This document shows positions 44,815 to 53,497 of a stretch of DNA of 64,000 bases, piece by piece. Source of the stretch: Rodentibacter haemolyticus. GTDB lineage: Bacteria > Pseudomonadota > Gammaproteobacteria > Enterobacterales > Pasteurellaceae. Within the stretch, counting starts at the first letter, position 1; each line of letters opens with the position of its first letter. The notes under the pieces were generated by a model. It saw only the letters and a list, made by a program, of their open reading frames with translations, did not search any database and was not told the origin of the DNA. The translations under genes were made by a program, and so were the position numbers. The stretch spans positions 2,232,001 through 2,296,000 of the forward strand of contig NZ_CP063056.1 of assembly GCF_015356115.1 (NCBI RefSeq), in the 5' to 3' direction.

Positions 44815-45915
44815 TTATGTTAAATTCAACACTTTAGAAAGTGCGGTAAAAAATGTGTCGTTTTCTTGAGGTAAGCCGATACTGATACGTAAATGATTAG
44901 GCATACCGTAGCCTGCGATAGGTCGAACGATTACCCCTTCACACAATAGTGCATTATAAATCGGTTCGGCAGGTTGTTTAAAATTAATAGTAATAAAATT
45001 GCCTTTAGAGGGAATGTATTCCAACTGATGTTTTTGACAGAATACTTCATAACGCGCCATTTCCGTGCGGTTATTTTCCGCTACTTTTGTGATAAAAGTC
45101 TCGTCATTCATTACCGCAATGGCAGAGGCAAGCGCGAGGCTGTTGCAATTAAAGGGTTGGCGAACCCGATTCAATAAATCGGCAATTTCGGGGTTGGATA
45201 CGGCATAGCCTATACGTAAACCGGCCAAACCATAGGCTTTAGAAAGTGATCGGGAAACAATGAGGTTTTGGTATTTTTTCAATAAGCCAAAAGAATCCAC
45301 ACGTTCCGAAGGCAAGGTAAATTCCGTATAGGCCTCATCTAATACTACAATAACGTTTTCCGGTACTTTGGCTAAAAAGGTGTCAATTTCTTGTTCCGTT
45401 AAGAAATTACCCGTTGGGTTATTCGGATTAGCAATAAAAATTAACTTTGTTTTATCGGAAAGTGCGGTCAAAAATGCGTTTAAATTATGTCCCCAATTTT
45501 TCGCCGGAATTTCTTTTGCTACCGCATTAATCGCTTTGGTGACTAAGGGATAAACAATGAAAGCATATTGTGAATAAATGATTTCATCCCTTTCACTTGC
45601 AAAGGTATGGGCAAATAATTCAAGCAGATCATTTGAGCCGTTACCCAAAGTGATTTGATTGGGCTGTAGATCAAATTTTTTCGCGATGGTTTGCTTGAGT
45701 TCAAAACCATTGGCATCAGGGTAGCGGGTTAGGCTATCCAGTTGTTTTTGTATCGCTTGTTTGGCACTTTCCGGAAAACCGAAGGGATTTTCGTTAGAGG
45801 CGAGTTTGACGATATTAGAAATGCCCAATTCGCGTTCAAGCTCTTCAATGGGTTTGCCCGCTTGATAAGGGGAAAGGGATTTTACGCCTTGGTTGGCAAT
45901 GTCGATATACTGCAT
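44815..45915 (-). CDS. hisC: Histidinol-phosphate aminotransferase
   Basis: PLP enzyme of histidine synthesis. 366 residues from ATG 45915 (MQYIDIANQGVKSLSPYQAGKP); the frame opens 11 codons earlier but the family starts here. It has ASNENPFG, NPNNPTGNF, DEAYTEF and the PLP-lysine SRSLSKAYGLAGLRIGY. It stands downstream of serC rather than in a his operon, an arrangement also seen in Haemophilus, where it may be one of two HisC paralogues. Confidence 0.93.
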   Translation of the reverse strand: MQYIDIANQGVKSLSPYQAGKPIEELERELGISNIVKLASNENPFGFPESAKQAIQKQLDSLTRYPDANGFELKQTIAKKFDLQPNQITLGNGSNDLLELFAHTFASERDEIIYSQYAFIVYPLVTKAINAVAKEIPAKNWGHNLNAFLTALSDKTKLIFIANPNNPTGNFLTEQEIDTFLAKVPENVIVVLDEAYTEFTLPSERVDSFGLLKKYQNLIVSRSLSKAYGLAGLRIGYAVSNPEIADLLNRVRQPFNCNSLALASAIAVMNDETFITKVAENNRTEMARYEVFCQKHQLEYIPSKGNFITINFKQPAEPIYNALLCEGVIVRPIAGYGMPNHLRISIGLPQENDTFFTALSKVLNLT

Positions 45916-46021
45916 AATTTTTTTATATTGAATTGGTGAGAGGGGCATTACGCCCCAAAAGGTATTGAAATCATTATAAGGTTAATATGTCTTGATTTGA
46001 TGATTTCGGTTTTTACGGTGA

Positions 46022-47107
46022 TTAAGATAAATTCTCCGCTTCAAATTTTTTCATAAATTCGATTAAGGCCTCCACGCCCTCTAAAGGCATTGCATTGTAG
46101 ATTGAGGCGCGCATTCCGCCAAGTACCTTATGTCCTTTTAATGCTTGTAAACCCGCAGCGGTAGATTCCGCCACAAATTTCGCATCTAATTCGGGTTGAC
46201 CTGTTACAAAGGTGATGTTCATCATTGAACGGTTTTCTTTGGCGACCACGTTGCGATAAAGTTTGCTGGAATCAATATAATCATAGAGTGTTTGAGCTTT
46301 TAAGGCGTTACGTTTTGCGATGGTATCCACTCCGCCGATAGCCTTGATGTGCTTAAAAACAAGCGAGCACAAATACCAAGCAAAAGTCGGAGGAGTATTA
46401 ATCATTGAATCCGCATCACGTTGCACCGCATAATTCCAAATAGACGGGGTTTCTTTGCGGGCGTTGCCGATTAAATCATTACGGATAATCACAAGCGTGA
46501 TACCGGCCGGGCCAAGATTTTTTTGCGCACCTGCATAAATCACCCCAAATTTATTAATGTCGATTCGGCGGGAGAGAATATTGGAAGACATATCCGCCAC
46601 CAGTACCGCTTCACCCACATTTGGCACGTCAAAGATTTCTACACCGCTGATTGTTTCGTTAGGGCAGTAATGAACGTAATCATACTGATCCGCAATATCA
46701 CTGAAATCTAAACGGGTAATTTTGGTGTCATCGCTATTTTCTACAATAGTAATTTCGTCAATTTCTGCGAAATTACGCGCTTCTTTTGCCGCCGTTGCAG
46801 ACCAATGTCCGCTATTTAAATAAAGGGCTTTGCCTTTTTTACCGATTAAGTTCATCGGTAAGGCAGCAAATTGACCGCGTGCACCACCTTGTAAGAACAG
46901 CACGCTGTAGTTGTCCGGAATATTATAGATTTCGCGCAGATCTTTTTCTGCCTCAGTGATGAGCTCCATAAAGTATTTACCGCGGTGGCTTACTTCCATC
47001 ACCGACACACCTTGATCCAACCAATTGGTAAGTTCACTTTGGGCTTTATGCAATACTTCGGGGAAAATCATTGCCGGGCCGGCACTAAAATTGAAGACTT
47101 TTGACAT
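46022..47107 (-). CDS. serC: Phosphoserine aminotransferase
   Basis: PLP enzyme of serine and pyridoxine synthesis. 361 residues beginning KVFNFSAGPAMIFPEVL, with HRGKYF, FLQGGARGQFA and the PLP-lysine in YAGAQKNLGPAG. A likely promoter (TTGATT, 17 bp, TAAAAC) is on the minus strand around 47144-47172. hisC follows after 106 nt. Confidence 0.97.
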   Translation of the reverse strand: MSKVFNFSAGPAMIFPEVLHKAQSELTNWLDQGVSVMEVSHRGKYFMELITEAEKDLREIYNIPDNYSVLFLQGGARGQFAALPMNLIGKKGKALYLNSGHWSATAAKEARNFAEIDEITIVENSDDTKITRLDFSDIADQYDYVHYCPNETISGVEIFDVPNVGEAVLVADMSSNILSRRIDINKFGVIYAGAQKNLGPAGITLVIIRNDLIGNARKETPSIWNYAVQRDADSMINTPPTFAWYLCSLVFKHIKAIGGVDTIAKRNALKAQTLYDYIDSSKLYRNVVAKENRSMMNITFVTGQPELDAKFVAESTAAGLQALKGHKVLGGMRASIYNAMPLEGVEALIEFMKKFEAENLS

Positions 47108-47232
47108 TGTGTTTCCTTGTTTTTAGAAAGAATAATATGGTACGTTTTATCACTAGAAAAGTGTAGAATCAACGGTTTTTAGTAAAATAGAGACTTTTTT
47201 TGATATATACCATAAAATTTAAATTTAAGGTT

Positions 47233-47261
47233 TTGACGAATAAGACAAAAAAAGTTACATT
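47233..47261 (+). promoter_or_regulatory. Promoter of the coiled-coil gene
   Basis: TTGACG, 17-bp spacer, TACATT; predicted transcription start about 25 nt before ATG 47295. Confidence 0.65.
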
Positions 47262-47294
47262 ACAGCCACTATTTTGGCTATTGAGAGAACAATT

Positions 47295-47648
47295 ATGGAA
47301 ACAGTAAACAAACAATCGTTTCAAGAAGTATTGGAGTACGTCCGTATGTATCGTTTAAAAAACAAGTTAAAGCGCGATATTGAAGACATTAATCGTAAAA
47401 TTCGTGATAACCAGAAACGTGTATTATTGCTTGATAATTTGAATCAATATATTCGTGATGATATGGATATTGAAGATGTGCGTGCGATTATTGAAAGTAT
47501 GCGTGATGACTATGAGGCACGGGTTGACGATTACACGATCCGTAGCGCCGAGCTTTCTACACAACGCCGTGAGACCAGCGCAAAAATGAAAGAACAGAAG
47601 AAGGCTCATGCAGACTTATTGAAAAAATCTAATAAAATTACAGCATAA
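47295..47648 (+). CDS. Small charged coiled-coil protein, unknown function
   Basis: 117 residues from ATG 47295 (METVNKQSFQEVLEYVRMYRLK), with GAGAG upstream. It is almost wholly helical and charged: basic, heptad-rich segments around residues 18-45 and 80-112, an acidic centre (DDMDIEDVRAIIESMRDDYEARVDD), no cysteine, no signal peptide, no membrane segment. I do not recognise a family. It has its own promoter and a strong terminator, so it is a free-standing expressed gene; the basic-acidic-basic coiled coil would suit a nucleoid- or RNA-binding protein, but that is a guess. Confidence 0.8.
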   Translation: METVNKQSFQEVLEYVRMYRLKNKLKRDIEDINRKIRDNQKRVLLLDNLNQYIRDDMDIEDVRAIIESMRDDYEARVDDYTIRSAELSTQRRETSAKMKEQKKAHADLLKKSNKITA

Positions 47649-47672
47649 AAATTTAGATGTAATAGACAAAAT

Positions 47673-47712
47673 GGTTGCTAATAATAAATATTTAAATTAT
47701 TAGCAACCTTTT
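47673..47712 (+). terminator. Terminator of the coiled-coil gene
   Basis: GGTTGCTAATAAT / ATTATTAGCAACC, a perfect 13-bp stem followed by TTTT. Confidence 0.93.
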
Positions 47713-47828
47713 CTATTTAAAAATCATTTATATTTATAAACACAATCTTACGCCGTTTTATTAATTCATTATGGTTAATTAGTCCATCCTTAAATTCACT
47801 AAATAACCCTTATAAGCCTATTTTTTAC

Positions 47829-48392
47829 GGTCAAAACCTCGACATCAAAGGCGAGGCGGAGAAATTACTTTACACCCCACCCACTGAAGCGGAAGAGCGG
47901 CTTGAAGCCCTTGTGGTACGTCGCCGCCAACTTGTCGATATGCGGGCTGCGAAGTTGAATCGCTTATGGCAGAGCCACGAAACACAGCAGAAAAATATCT
48001 CACGACATATTGAGATATTGGATAAAATGATTGCCGAACTCGACAGTATATTGGCGATAATACCCGACATTTTAAGGATAAAGCCGAACTTATCTCCGAT
48101 ATCAAAGGCGTAGGCAAAAACTGCATCACCGTCTTGATGTGCCGATTGCCCGAGCTTGGAAAGCTATCCTCAAAACGCCTTATCTTGTCTCGTTCATGGG
48201 TGTTATTCCTCACCCGAGAGAAAGCGGGCAACAGTTCGCAATGCCTTATATATGGCTGAGCTATCCGCTGTACGGCACGAACCCGTGTTTAAAACCTTTT
48301 ACAACCGATTGGTTGAACGGAGCAAAGCCAAAAAGTTGGCATTAACGGTTTGTATGCGTAAGTTGCTGACGCATTATGAATGCGTTGGTTAA
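47829..48392 (+). pseudogene. IS110-family transposase relic
   Basis: Translated in shifting frames this gives TPPTEAEERLEALVVRRRQL, then ISDIKGVGKNCITVLMCRLPELGK, then RKRATVRNALYMAELSAVR and KKLALTVCMRKLL, the order of the C-terminal half of IS110-type (IS116/IS902) transposases. At least two frameshifts and an N-terminal deletion (the RuvC-like part is gone) make it dead. It borders the CRISPR relic on the same strand. Confidence 0.8.
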
Positions 48393-48481
48393 ACGTAATG
48401 AAAATGGGATGTATCTTACCATTTATTTATCCGCTGTTAAGGTGGGTTAAACAAGGTCTGATTTTTTTATGTTAGACACAG

Positions 48482-48540
48482 TTGCTACCCTAAGAAATCT
48501 CGGAGATAAAATTCCCTTTGTGCAAGTGATATGTAATACC
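48482..48540. repeat. Fragment of the MITE-like family (copy 6)
   Basis: The stretch with GGAGATAAAATTC and TTTGTGCAAGTGATATGTAATACC matches the right end of copy 1; the rest is lost. Confidence 0.6.
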
Positions 48541-48599
48541 GAAATTTTGTTGAAATTTGACCGCTCTTTTCAGCTTCAGTTATTGGGGAATAGTTAGAT

Positions 48600-48875
48600 A
48601 TGCTGATGTTAATTACCTACGGTATTTCATTTGATGAGCCGGAAGGACAAAAACGCCTACGCTAAATCGCCAAACATTGTTTAGATTATGGTGTGCGAGC
48701 GCAATATTCAGTGTCTGAGTGTGATGGGGTAAACTAAAAATAAATTATTGGCAACTTATAACCCGGATTGCGGCAGTTTACGCTTCTACCATTTAGGAGT
48801 AAATGGCGTACCAAAGTGGAACACCACGGCGTAAAACCTTCGGTAGATATTTTTAAAGATATCCTGATTTTATAA
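48600..48875 (+). pseudogene. cas2: Degenerate cas2 (type I-C-like)
   Basis: From ATG 48600: MLMLITYGISFDEPEGQKRLR, an in-frame TAA, then IAKHCLDYGVRAQYSVSE, a gap, ATYNPDCGSLRFYHLG, a frame change, and EHHGVKPSVDIFKDILIL before TAA 48875. This is the Cas2 ferredoxin-fold pattern with its YDxS-like first strand (here YGIS, so even the catalytic Asp is changed to Gly). A stop codon, an internal deletion and a frameshift make it inactive. It sits directly before the leader and array, as in type I-C loci. No cas1, cas4 or interference genes are present. Confidence 0.85.
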
Positions 48876-49065
48876 ATCGCTAACTGATGGTTCTCACTAA
48901 AAGGTGGGCGGGTTAGCGAATAGAAATAGTTCTTTAACAATCAAGCCATTAGAAAATATAAAGTATAGCGTATCAGCGATATGATATACTTTTTCCACTC
49001 ACTACAAAATGTTAGCGAATAAAAGGAAATAAAGCCTAATATTTCAATACGTTATCTAGTAGGGA
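48876..49065 (+). promoter_or_regulatory. AT-rich CRISPR leader-like region
   Basis: 190 bp without ORF between the cas2 relic and the first repeat. TCGCTAAC and GTTAGCGAATA motifs recur three times, and a -10-like TATACT is present near 48985. Confidence 0.5.
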
Positions 49066-49271
49066 GCAGCCACTTTCACGTGGCTGTGAGTTGAAACCAA
49101 ACCAAGTAGAAACAGCAAATGCACTAGCAACAGCAGCCACTTTCATGTGGCTGTGAGTTGAAACCCTAAACTGAAAGCCGTCATTGGACTTGAAAGTGCG
49201 CAGCCACCTTCACGTGGTTGTGAGTTGAAACATAGTAATCCAGATGAAACGTACAAGTTGGAAAACGCAGC
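49066..49271 (+). CRISPR. Relic CRISPR array, type I-C-like (3 repeats plus 5 bases of a fourth)
   Basis: Repeats of 32 nt at 49066-49097, 49133-49164 and 49200-49231. Each starts GCAGCCAC, has an inverted GCAGCCAC/GTGGCTG stem and ends GTGAGTTGAAAC. Spacers are 35 nt each (49098-49132, 49165-49199, 49232-49266). Repeat 2 differs by one base; repeat 3 has two changes, one of which turns a stem pair into a G-T wobble. GCAGC follows exactly 35 nt after repeat 3, then the match stops at the IS3 relic. The repeat length, stem and GAAAC end fit type I-C. Confidence 0.9.
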
Positions 49272-49720
49272 TAGCTTTTGAAAGCGAATGCCAATAAAAG
49301 ACATCGGTTATTTCACTGCTTCGGTTTTCGAAAGTTTACGCCGTCGAGATATCATCGGCGTATTTGGTTATCATCGTGTGAGTACGTTGTTGTAAGGTAT
49401 CAATCATAAATGAGGGCAACGATTGATAGGATAAATGGGGTTGTGAAATCCCCCGGAAATGAGAGAAAATACTGCGCTTACCGTGCTAAGGTTTACAATA
49501 TCGCCCCAAATCACTTACAACGGGATTTCATCGCTGACCAACCGAATGAAAAATGACCTACCGACATCACGGAAATGAAAGTCAAGGACGGTAGTAAGTG
49601 CTATGTTTCGCTGATATTAGACTGTTTAAGTTCGGATATCATTAAAATTAAAGGGGTGAGCCCGGTACAATATCAAGTTCAAACCCTTTGTTAAACTGCC
49701 TAACTTTTTGGGATCAGATC
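49267..49720 (+). pseudogene. IS3-family (IS150-like) transposase relic
   Basis: Pieces of OrfB are readable: FGYHRVSTLL, then YRAKVYNIAPNHLQRDFIADQPNEK, TDITEMKVKDGSKCYVSLILDCLSS, and the C-terminal GVSPVQYQVQTLC. Stops, frameshifts and a deletion of most of the catalytic domain are evident. The right end CTAACTTTTTGGGATCAGA resembles IS3-group terminal repeats. Its left edge coincides with the broken fourth CRISPR repeat. Confidence 0.8.
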
Positions 49721-49727
49721 ATTTCCG

Positions 49728-50660
49728 TTACTTTTTATTTTTCATATTTGAGAAAATATTTGCCAAGATCGGGCCGGAAACGTTATGCCAGAAACTGAAT
49801 AAAGCGCTTGGTACGGCGGCGATCGGATTGAAGTGTGCCGCTGCAAGGGCTGCTCCTAAACCGGAGTTTTGCATACCTACTTCAATTGCGATGGCTTTGC
49901 TGTCGGCCGTATTGAGTTTGAATAATCTAGCGGCAAGGAAACCGATAAAATAACCAAGGCAATTATGTAACACCACTACGCTAAAAATGAGCAAACCGGA
50001 TTCCACGATTTTATCTTTGCTTACTGCCACAACGGCCGCCAGAATTAACACGATAGATACAACGGAAATCAAAGGAGTGATCCGGCTTGCCTGTGCAATG
50101 ACATTTTTAAATAGCGTTCTCGCAATTAAACCTAAGAAAATTGGGAAAAGCACCATTTTTAGCACCGACATAAACATCGCAGAGGCATTTATATCCAGCC
50201 ATTGGCTTGCTAATAAGTAGAAAATCGCAGGTGTTAAAAGTGGTGAAAGTAAGGTTGAAATTGTAGTACATGCCACGGAAAGGGCAGTATTCCCTTTTGC
50301 GAGATAGGTCATTACGTTTGAAGATGTACCGCCAGGGCAAGAACCCACTAAAATCACACCGATGGCGAGAGCAGAAGGTAAATTAAACGCTTTTGCTAAA
50401 AAGAATGAGATAGCCGGCATAATTATAAATTGGCCTGCCACACCGATAAATACGGCTTTCGGATGTTTTGCCACTTCACCGAAATCGCTGAAAGTGAGCG
50501 TAATGCCCATCCCAAACATGACTAAGCCGAGTAAGTAAGGAATGTAGGGCGCGAAGATTTTAAATTCTGCCGGGAATAAAAAAGCGAGTACGGCGAAAAC
50601 AATTGCCCATAATGCAAAGGTTTTACTGACAAATTGAGTGAATTTAAGTAGTGATTGCAT
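49728..50660 (-). CDS. Bile acid:sodium symporter (BASS) family transporter
   Basis: 310 residues, about ten membrane helices. The family motifs are GITLTFSDFGEVAKHPKAV, SCPGGTSSNVMTYLAKGNTALSV and EVGMQNSGLGAALAAAHF, the two crossover regions that bind sodium. Bacterial members carry organic acids such as pantoate or pyruvate; substrate not predictable here. The stop lies 8 nt from the IS3 relic, so the former downstream context has been lost. Confidence 0.9.
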   Translation of the reverse strand: MQSLLKFTQFVSKTFALWAIVFAVLAFLFPAEFKIFAPYIPYLLGLVMFGMGITLTFSDFGEVAKHPKAVFIGVAGQFIIMPAISFFLAKAFNLPSALAIGVILVGSCPGGTSSNVMTYLAKGNTALSVACTTISTLLSPLLTPAIFYLLASQWLDINASAMFMSVLKMVLFPIFLGLIARTLFKNVIAQASRITPLISVVSIVLILAAVVAVSKDKIVESGLLIFSVVVLHNCLGYFIGFLAARLFKLNTADSKAIAIEVGMQNSGLGAALAAAHFNPIAAVPSALFSFWHNVSGPILANIFSNMKNKK

Positions 50661-50741
50661 AAGTTTTCCTTGTCGTGATCAAGTAAAAAGTGCGGTCGAT
50701 TTTAACGCTGTTTTCATTATCATATCGTTGGGAACCATAAA

Positions 50742-51548
50742 TCAGTCATCATTCGTGTTAAGCCACGAATTTTCATCAAGCAGTCTGCCGAAATGGCTTT
50801 CCACTAACCGTTTGGTGATGGTTGTTTGAGGATTGCAAAAAAGCGCTTGTGGTGTGCCGTATTCAACCATTTTCCCTTCATCCATCACGAGTACGTGGTC
50901 AGCCATATGTTTTATCAAGCCGAGATCTTGTCCGACATAAATATAGGCCACGCCTAGGCGTTGTTGTAAATCTAAGGAAAGATTGAGTAGTTGTACCCGT
51001 ACGGAGCTATCCAACGAACCTAATGCATCATCAACGATAATAATTTCAGGTTCGAGAATAAAGGCACGCGCCAGTGCGATCCGTTGTTTTTGGCTAACGG
51101 AAAGATTTTTGATTTTTAGATTTGTGTAATCGGGATAAAGTCCCACCATGGCCAGTGTTTCAAAAATTTTTTGATTTCGTTTTTCTTCATTCCAATCTGT
51201 CGTTAGGCGCAAAGGTGCATCTAATGCTTGCCCGATATTTTGACGGGGATTGAAGGCGGAATTGACATCTTGGAATACCATACGAATATGTTGGGCACGG
51301 TAATGGGTATCTTCAAAATTTAGCGTTGCTCCGTTAAATTTCATTTCACCGGATGTGGGCTTTATCATACCCGCAATCATTTTTACTAACGTTGATTTTC
51401 CTGAACCGTTTTTCCCGATAATGGCGAGCGTTTGTTTTTGCCCAAGGTTGAAACTTATATTTTTTACGGCATAAAACTTACTTGAGCCAAACCAACGGGC
51501 AGGACCATCAAAGGTTTTACAAAGATTCGTCACTTGCAATAACGACAT
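50742..51548 (-). CDS. sapF: Peptide transport ATP-binding protein SapF
   Basis: 268-residue ABC ATPase of the Sap (sensitivity to antimicrobial peptides) importer. Walker A is GKNGSGKST. The signature is degenerate (LSVSQKQR) and Walker B reads IIIVDDAL, with Asp where ABC ATPases usually have the catalytic Glu; the E. coli homologue, as I recall it, has DEAL. It might therefore be the weaker partner of SapD. Last gene of the operon; no sapZ-like gene follows. Confidence 0.92.
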   Translation of the reverse strand: MSLLQVTNLCKTFDGPARWFGSSKFYAVKNISFNLGQKQTLAIIGKNGSGKSTLVKMIAGMIKPTSGEMKFNGATLNFEDTHYRAQHIRMVFQDVNSAFNPRQNIGQALDAPLRLTTDWNEEKRNQKIFETLAMVGLYPDYTNLKIKNLSVSQKQRIALARAFILEPEIIIVDDALGSLDSSVRVQLLNLSLDLQQRLGVAYIYVGQDLGLIKHMADHVLVMDEGKMVEYGTPQALFCNPQTTITKRLVESHFGRLLDENSWLNTNDD

Positions 51549-51551
51549 AGA

Positions 51552-52607
51552 TTATTCCTTATTGTTCGGTTCGGCTGATAAGGTTAATGGAGAATTAGGC
51601 ACTGCTTCTTTCACTCGCTTTTCTCTAAAGTTAATCGGGAAATGACAGGAAAATTCATGTTGTTTAATACGATAACGAGCCGGTTTTTGAATACATTGTT
51701 TTTGTGCAAATGCGCAGCGAGGCCCTAAACGGCAGCCCATCGGCATTTGTTCTAAAATCGGCACGGTACCTTCTAATGCCCCTAATTTGGTTTTAAAGCC
51801 AAGCGGTTTGGTGAAATCGGGTACAGAATGAATGAGCGCCTGTGTGTAGGGGTGATGCGGTGTTTTTAATAAAGTTTGCGTAGGTGCGGATTCTGTATTT
51901 TGTCCGCAATATAACACGGAGATATTGTGACAGAGATCGCTGATGTCACGAATATTATTACTTGCCAAAAGAATGCTTGTGCCTAAGTTTTGATTCATAC
52001 TTGAAAGCAAACGGGAAACTTGCAATGCCGTGATGGATTCAAGGGCATAAGTGGGTTCGTCTGCAATTAACAAACGCGGTTGATTCGCCACGGCAATGGC
52101 GATCATTACTTTCTGTCCTTCCCCTTCGGTGAGATCATTGGGATAACTTGCCATAATGTCTTTATGGGCTTTGATGCCTACTCGGTGTAGTAACTCAATG
52201 GCTCGGCGTTTTTTCCAGCCGAACCGCTGCCACCATTTCCCACGAAATGTCCAATTAGGAATGCTTTGGATAAGCTGTTTGCCGATCTTTCGACTGGGAT
52301 CAAGGCAGGTGAGCGGATCTTGGAAAATCATCGAAATTTCTTTTCCGACTAATTTTCTGCGTTGGCTCGGGGAAAGTTTTAATAATTCGATATCATTGAA
52401 ACGGAAACGATCTGCCGTGATAACCCAATCTTCTTTAACTGCATTGCCGATGACTTTGGCAATCAAACTCTTGCCTGAGCCTGATTCGCCGACCAAACCC
52501 AATATTTCTCCTTCATTGAGGGTTAAATTTACACCGTCAACGATTTTGATTCGACCGTTTGGAGTCTTAATTTCAATATTGAGATTTCGTATATCCAGTA
52601 ACGCCAT
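51552..52607 (-). CDS. sapD: Peptide transport ATP-binding protein SapD
   Basis: 351-residue ABC ATPase with Walker A GESGSGKS, signature-region LTEGEGQK, Walker B LLIADEPT and a C-terminal oligopeptide-type domain with Cys residues (GCRLGPRCAFAQKQC), which in the Opp/Dpp group can bind a cluster. Two nt separate it from sapC and three from sapF. SapD of E. coli also supports potassium uptake by Trk. Confidence 0.95.
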   Translation of the reverse strand: MALLDIRNLNIEIKTPNGRIKIVDGVNLTLNEGEILGLVGESGSGKSLIAKVIGNAVKEDWVITADRFRFNDIELLKLSPSQRRKLVGKEISMIFQDPLTCLDPSRKIGKQLIQSIPNWTFRGKWWQRFGWKKRRAIELLHRVGIKAHKDIMASYPNDLTEGEGQKVMIAIAVANQPRLLIADEPTYALESITALQVSRLLSSMNQNLGTSILLASNNIRDISDLCHNISVLYCGQNTESAPTQTLLKTPHHPYTQALIHSVPDFTKPLGFKTKLGALEGTVPILEQMPMGCRLGPRCAFAQKQCIQKPARYRIKQHEFSCHFPINFREKRVKEAVPNSPLTLSAEPNNKE

Positions 52608-52609
52608 AA

Positions 52610-53497
52610 TTATTGATAATACTGATTAATGGCTTTGCACAAGCCGTGAGTAAATATAATGCTTAATAAAATGGTGATGATAATTGCAAAACCGGGAAGT
52701 AAAACCGCCCAAGGCGCAAGATAAATGAGTTCGAGAGAATCCTTAATCATTGCTCCCCATTCCGGCATTGGCCGTTGCGCACCGAGAGAGATAAAGCTCA
52801 AAGCGCTAATATCTAAAATCGCCACCACAAATGCCTGTGAGATTTCTTGAATATAGGTAACAGTAATATTCGGTAAAATCGTGCTACGCAGTAATTCGCT
52901 GTCGGATATCCCGTCCAACTTTAACATTATCACATATTCTTTTTTGAGTTCTTGCTGAATGGCGTGATAAACGGCATGGATAAAATAGGGCAGTATCGCC
53001 AATAATGTGGATACCATCGCATTGATCAAGCTCGGTTCCATAAATGTGGAAATAATGATCGCAATGAGCAAAATAGGAATCGATAAAAACGTATCGAAAA
53101 TATGCCCGAGAAAGCGAGCTTTGAGTCCGCCCGATATTCCTGCCCAAATCCCTAATGCACCACCGATAAGGGCGATGAATATGACAACAATAAGGGAAGA
53201 ACCCACGGTATAGCGCGCACCGATAATGACACGGCTTAATACATCACGAGCAAGATCATCCGTGCCGAAGAAGAAGGCTATTTCTCCTTTCTCCACCCAC
53301 GAAGGCGGCATTAATTCTTTCCCCACAAACTCCATGCTATCGCTATATGGAGCGATGAAAGGCGCAAAAAGTGCGGTCAAAATAATCAAAAGAAAGAGAT
53401 AAAAGCTAAACAGGGCTACACGATTTTTACGAAATTGTAACCAAATTTGATAGATTGATGTGCTTTCACGAAATTCATCAGGTTCTTTATCTTGCAT
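52610..53497 (-). CDS. sapC: Peptide transport permease SapC
   Basis: 295 residues, BPD-type permease with about six helices; an N-terminal helix is followed by the soluble DDLARDVLSRVIIGARYTVGSS region and the EAA-like loop (KLDGISDSELLRSTILPNI). It overlaps sapB by 11 nt. Confidence 0.94.
   Translation of the reverse strand: MQDKEPDEFRESTSIYQIWLQFRKNRVALFSFYLFLLIILTALFAPFIAPYSDSMEFVGKELMPPSWVEKGEIAFFFGTDDLARDVLSRVIIGARYTVGSSLIVVIFIALIGGALGIWAGISGGLKARFLGHIFDTFLSIPILLIAIIISTFMEPSLINAMVSTLLAILPYFIHAVYHAIQQELKKEYVIMLKLDGISDSELLRSTILPNITVTYIQEISQAFVVAILDISALSFISLGAQRPMPEWGAMIKDSLELIYLAPWAVLLPGFAIIITILLSIIFTHGLCKAINQYYQ

Noticed and set aside
47845..48231. 128-codon minus-strand frame opposite the IS110 relic
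   Set aside because: Shadow of the transposase sequence on the plus strand; the plus-strand fragments match a known family.
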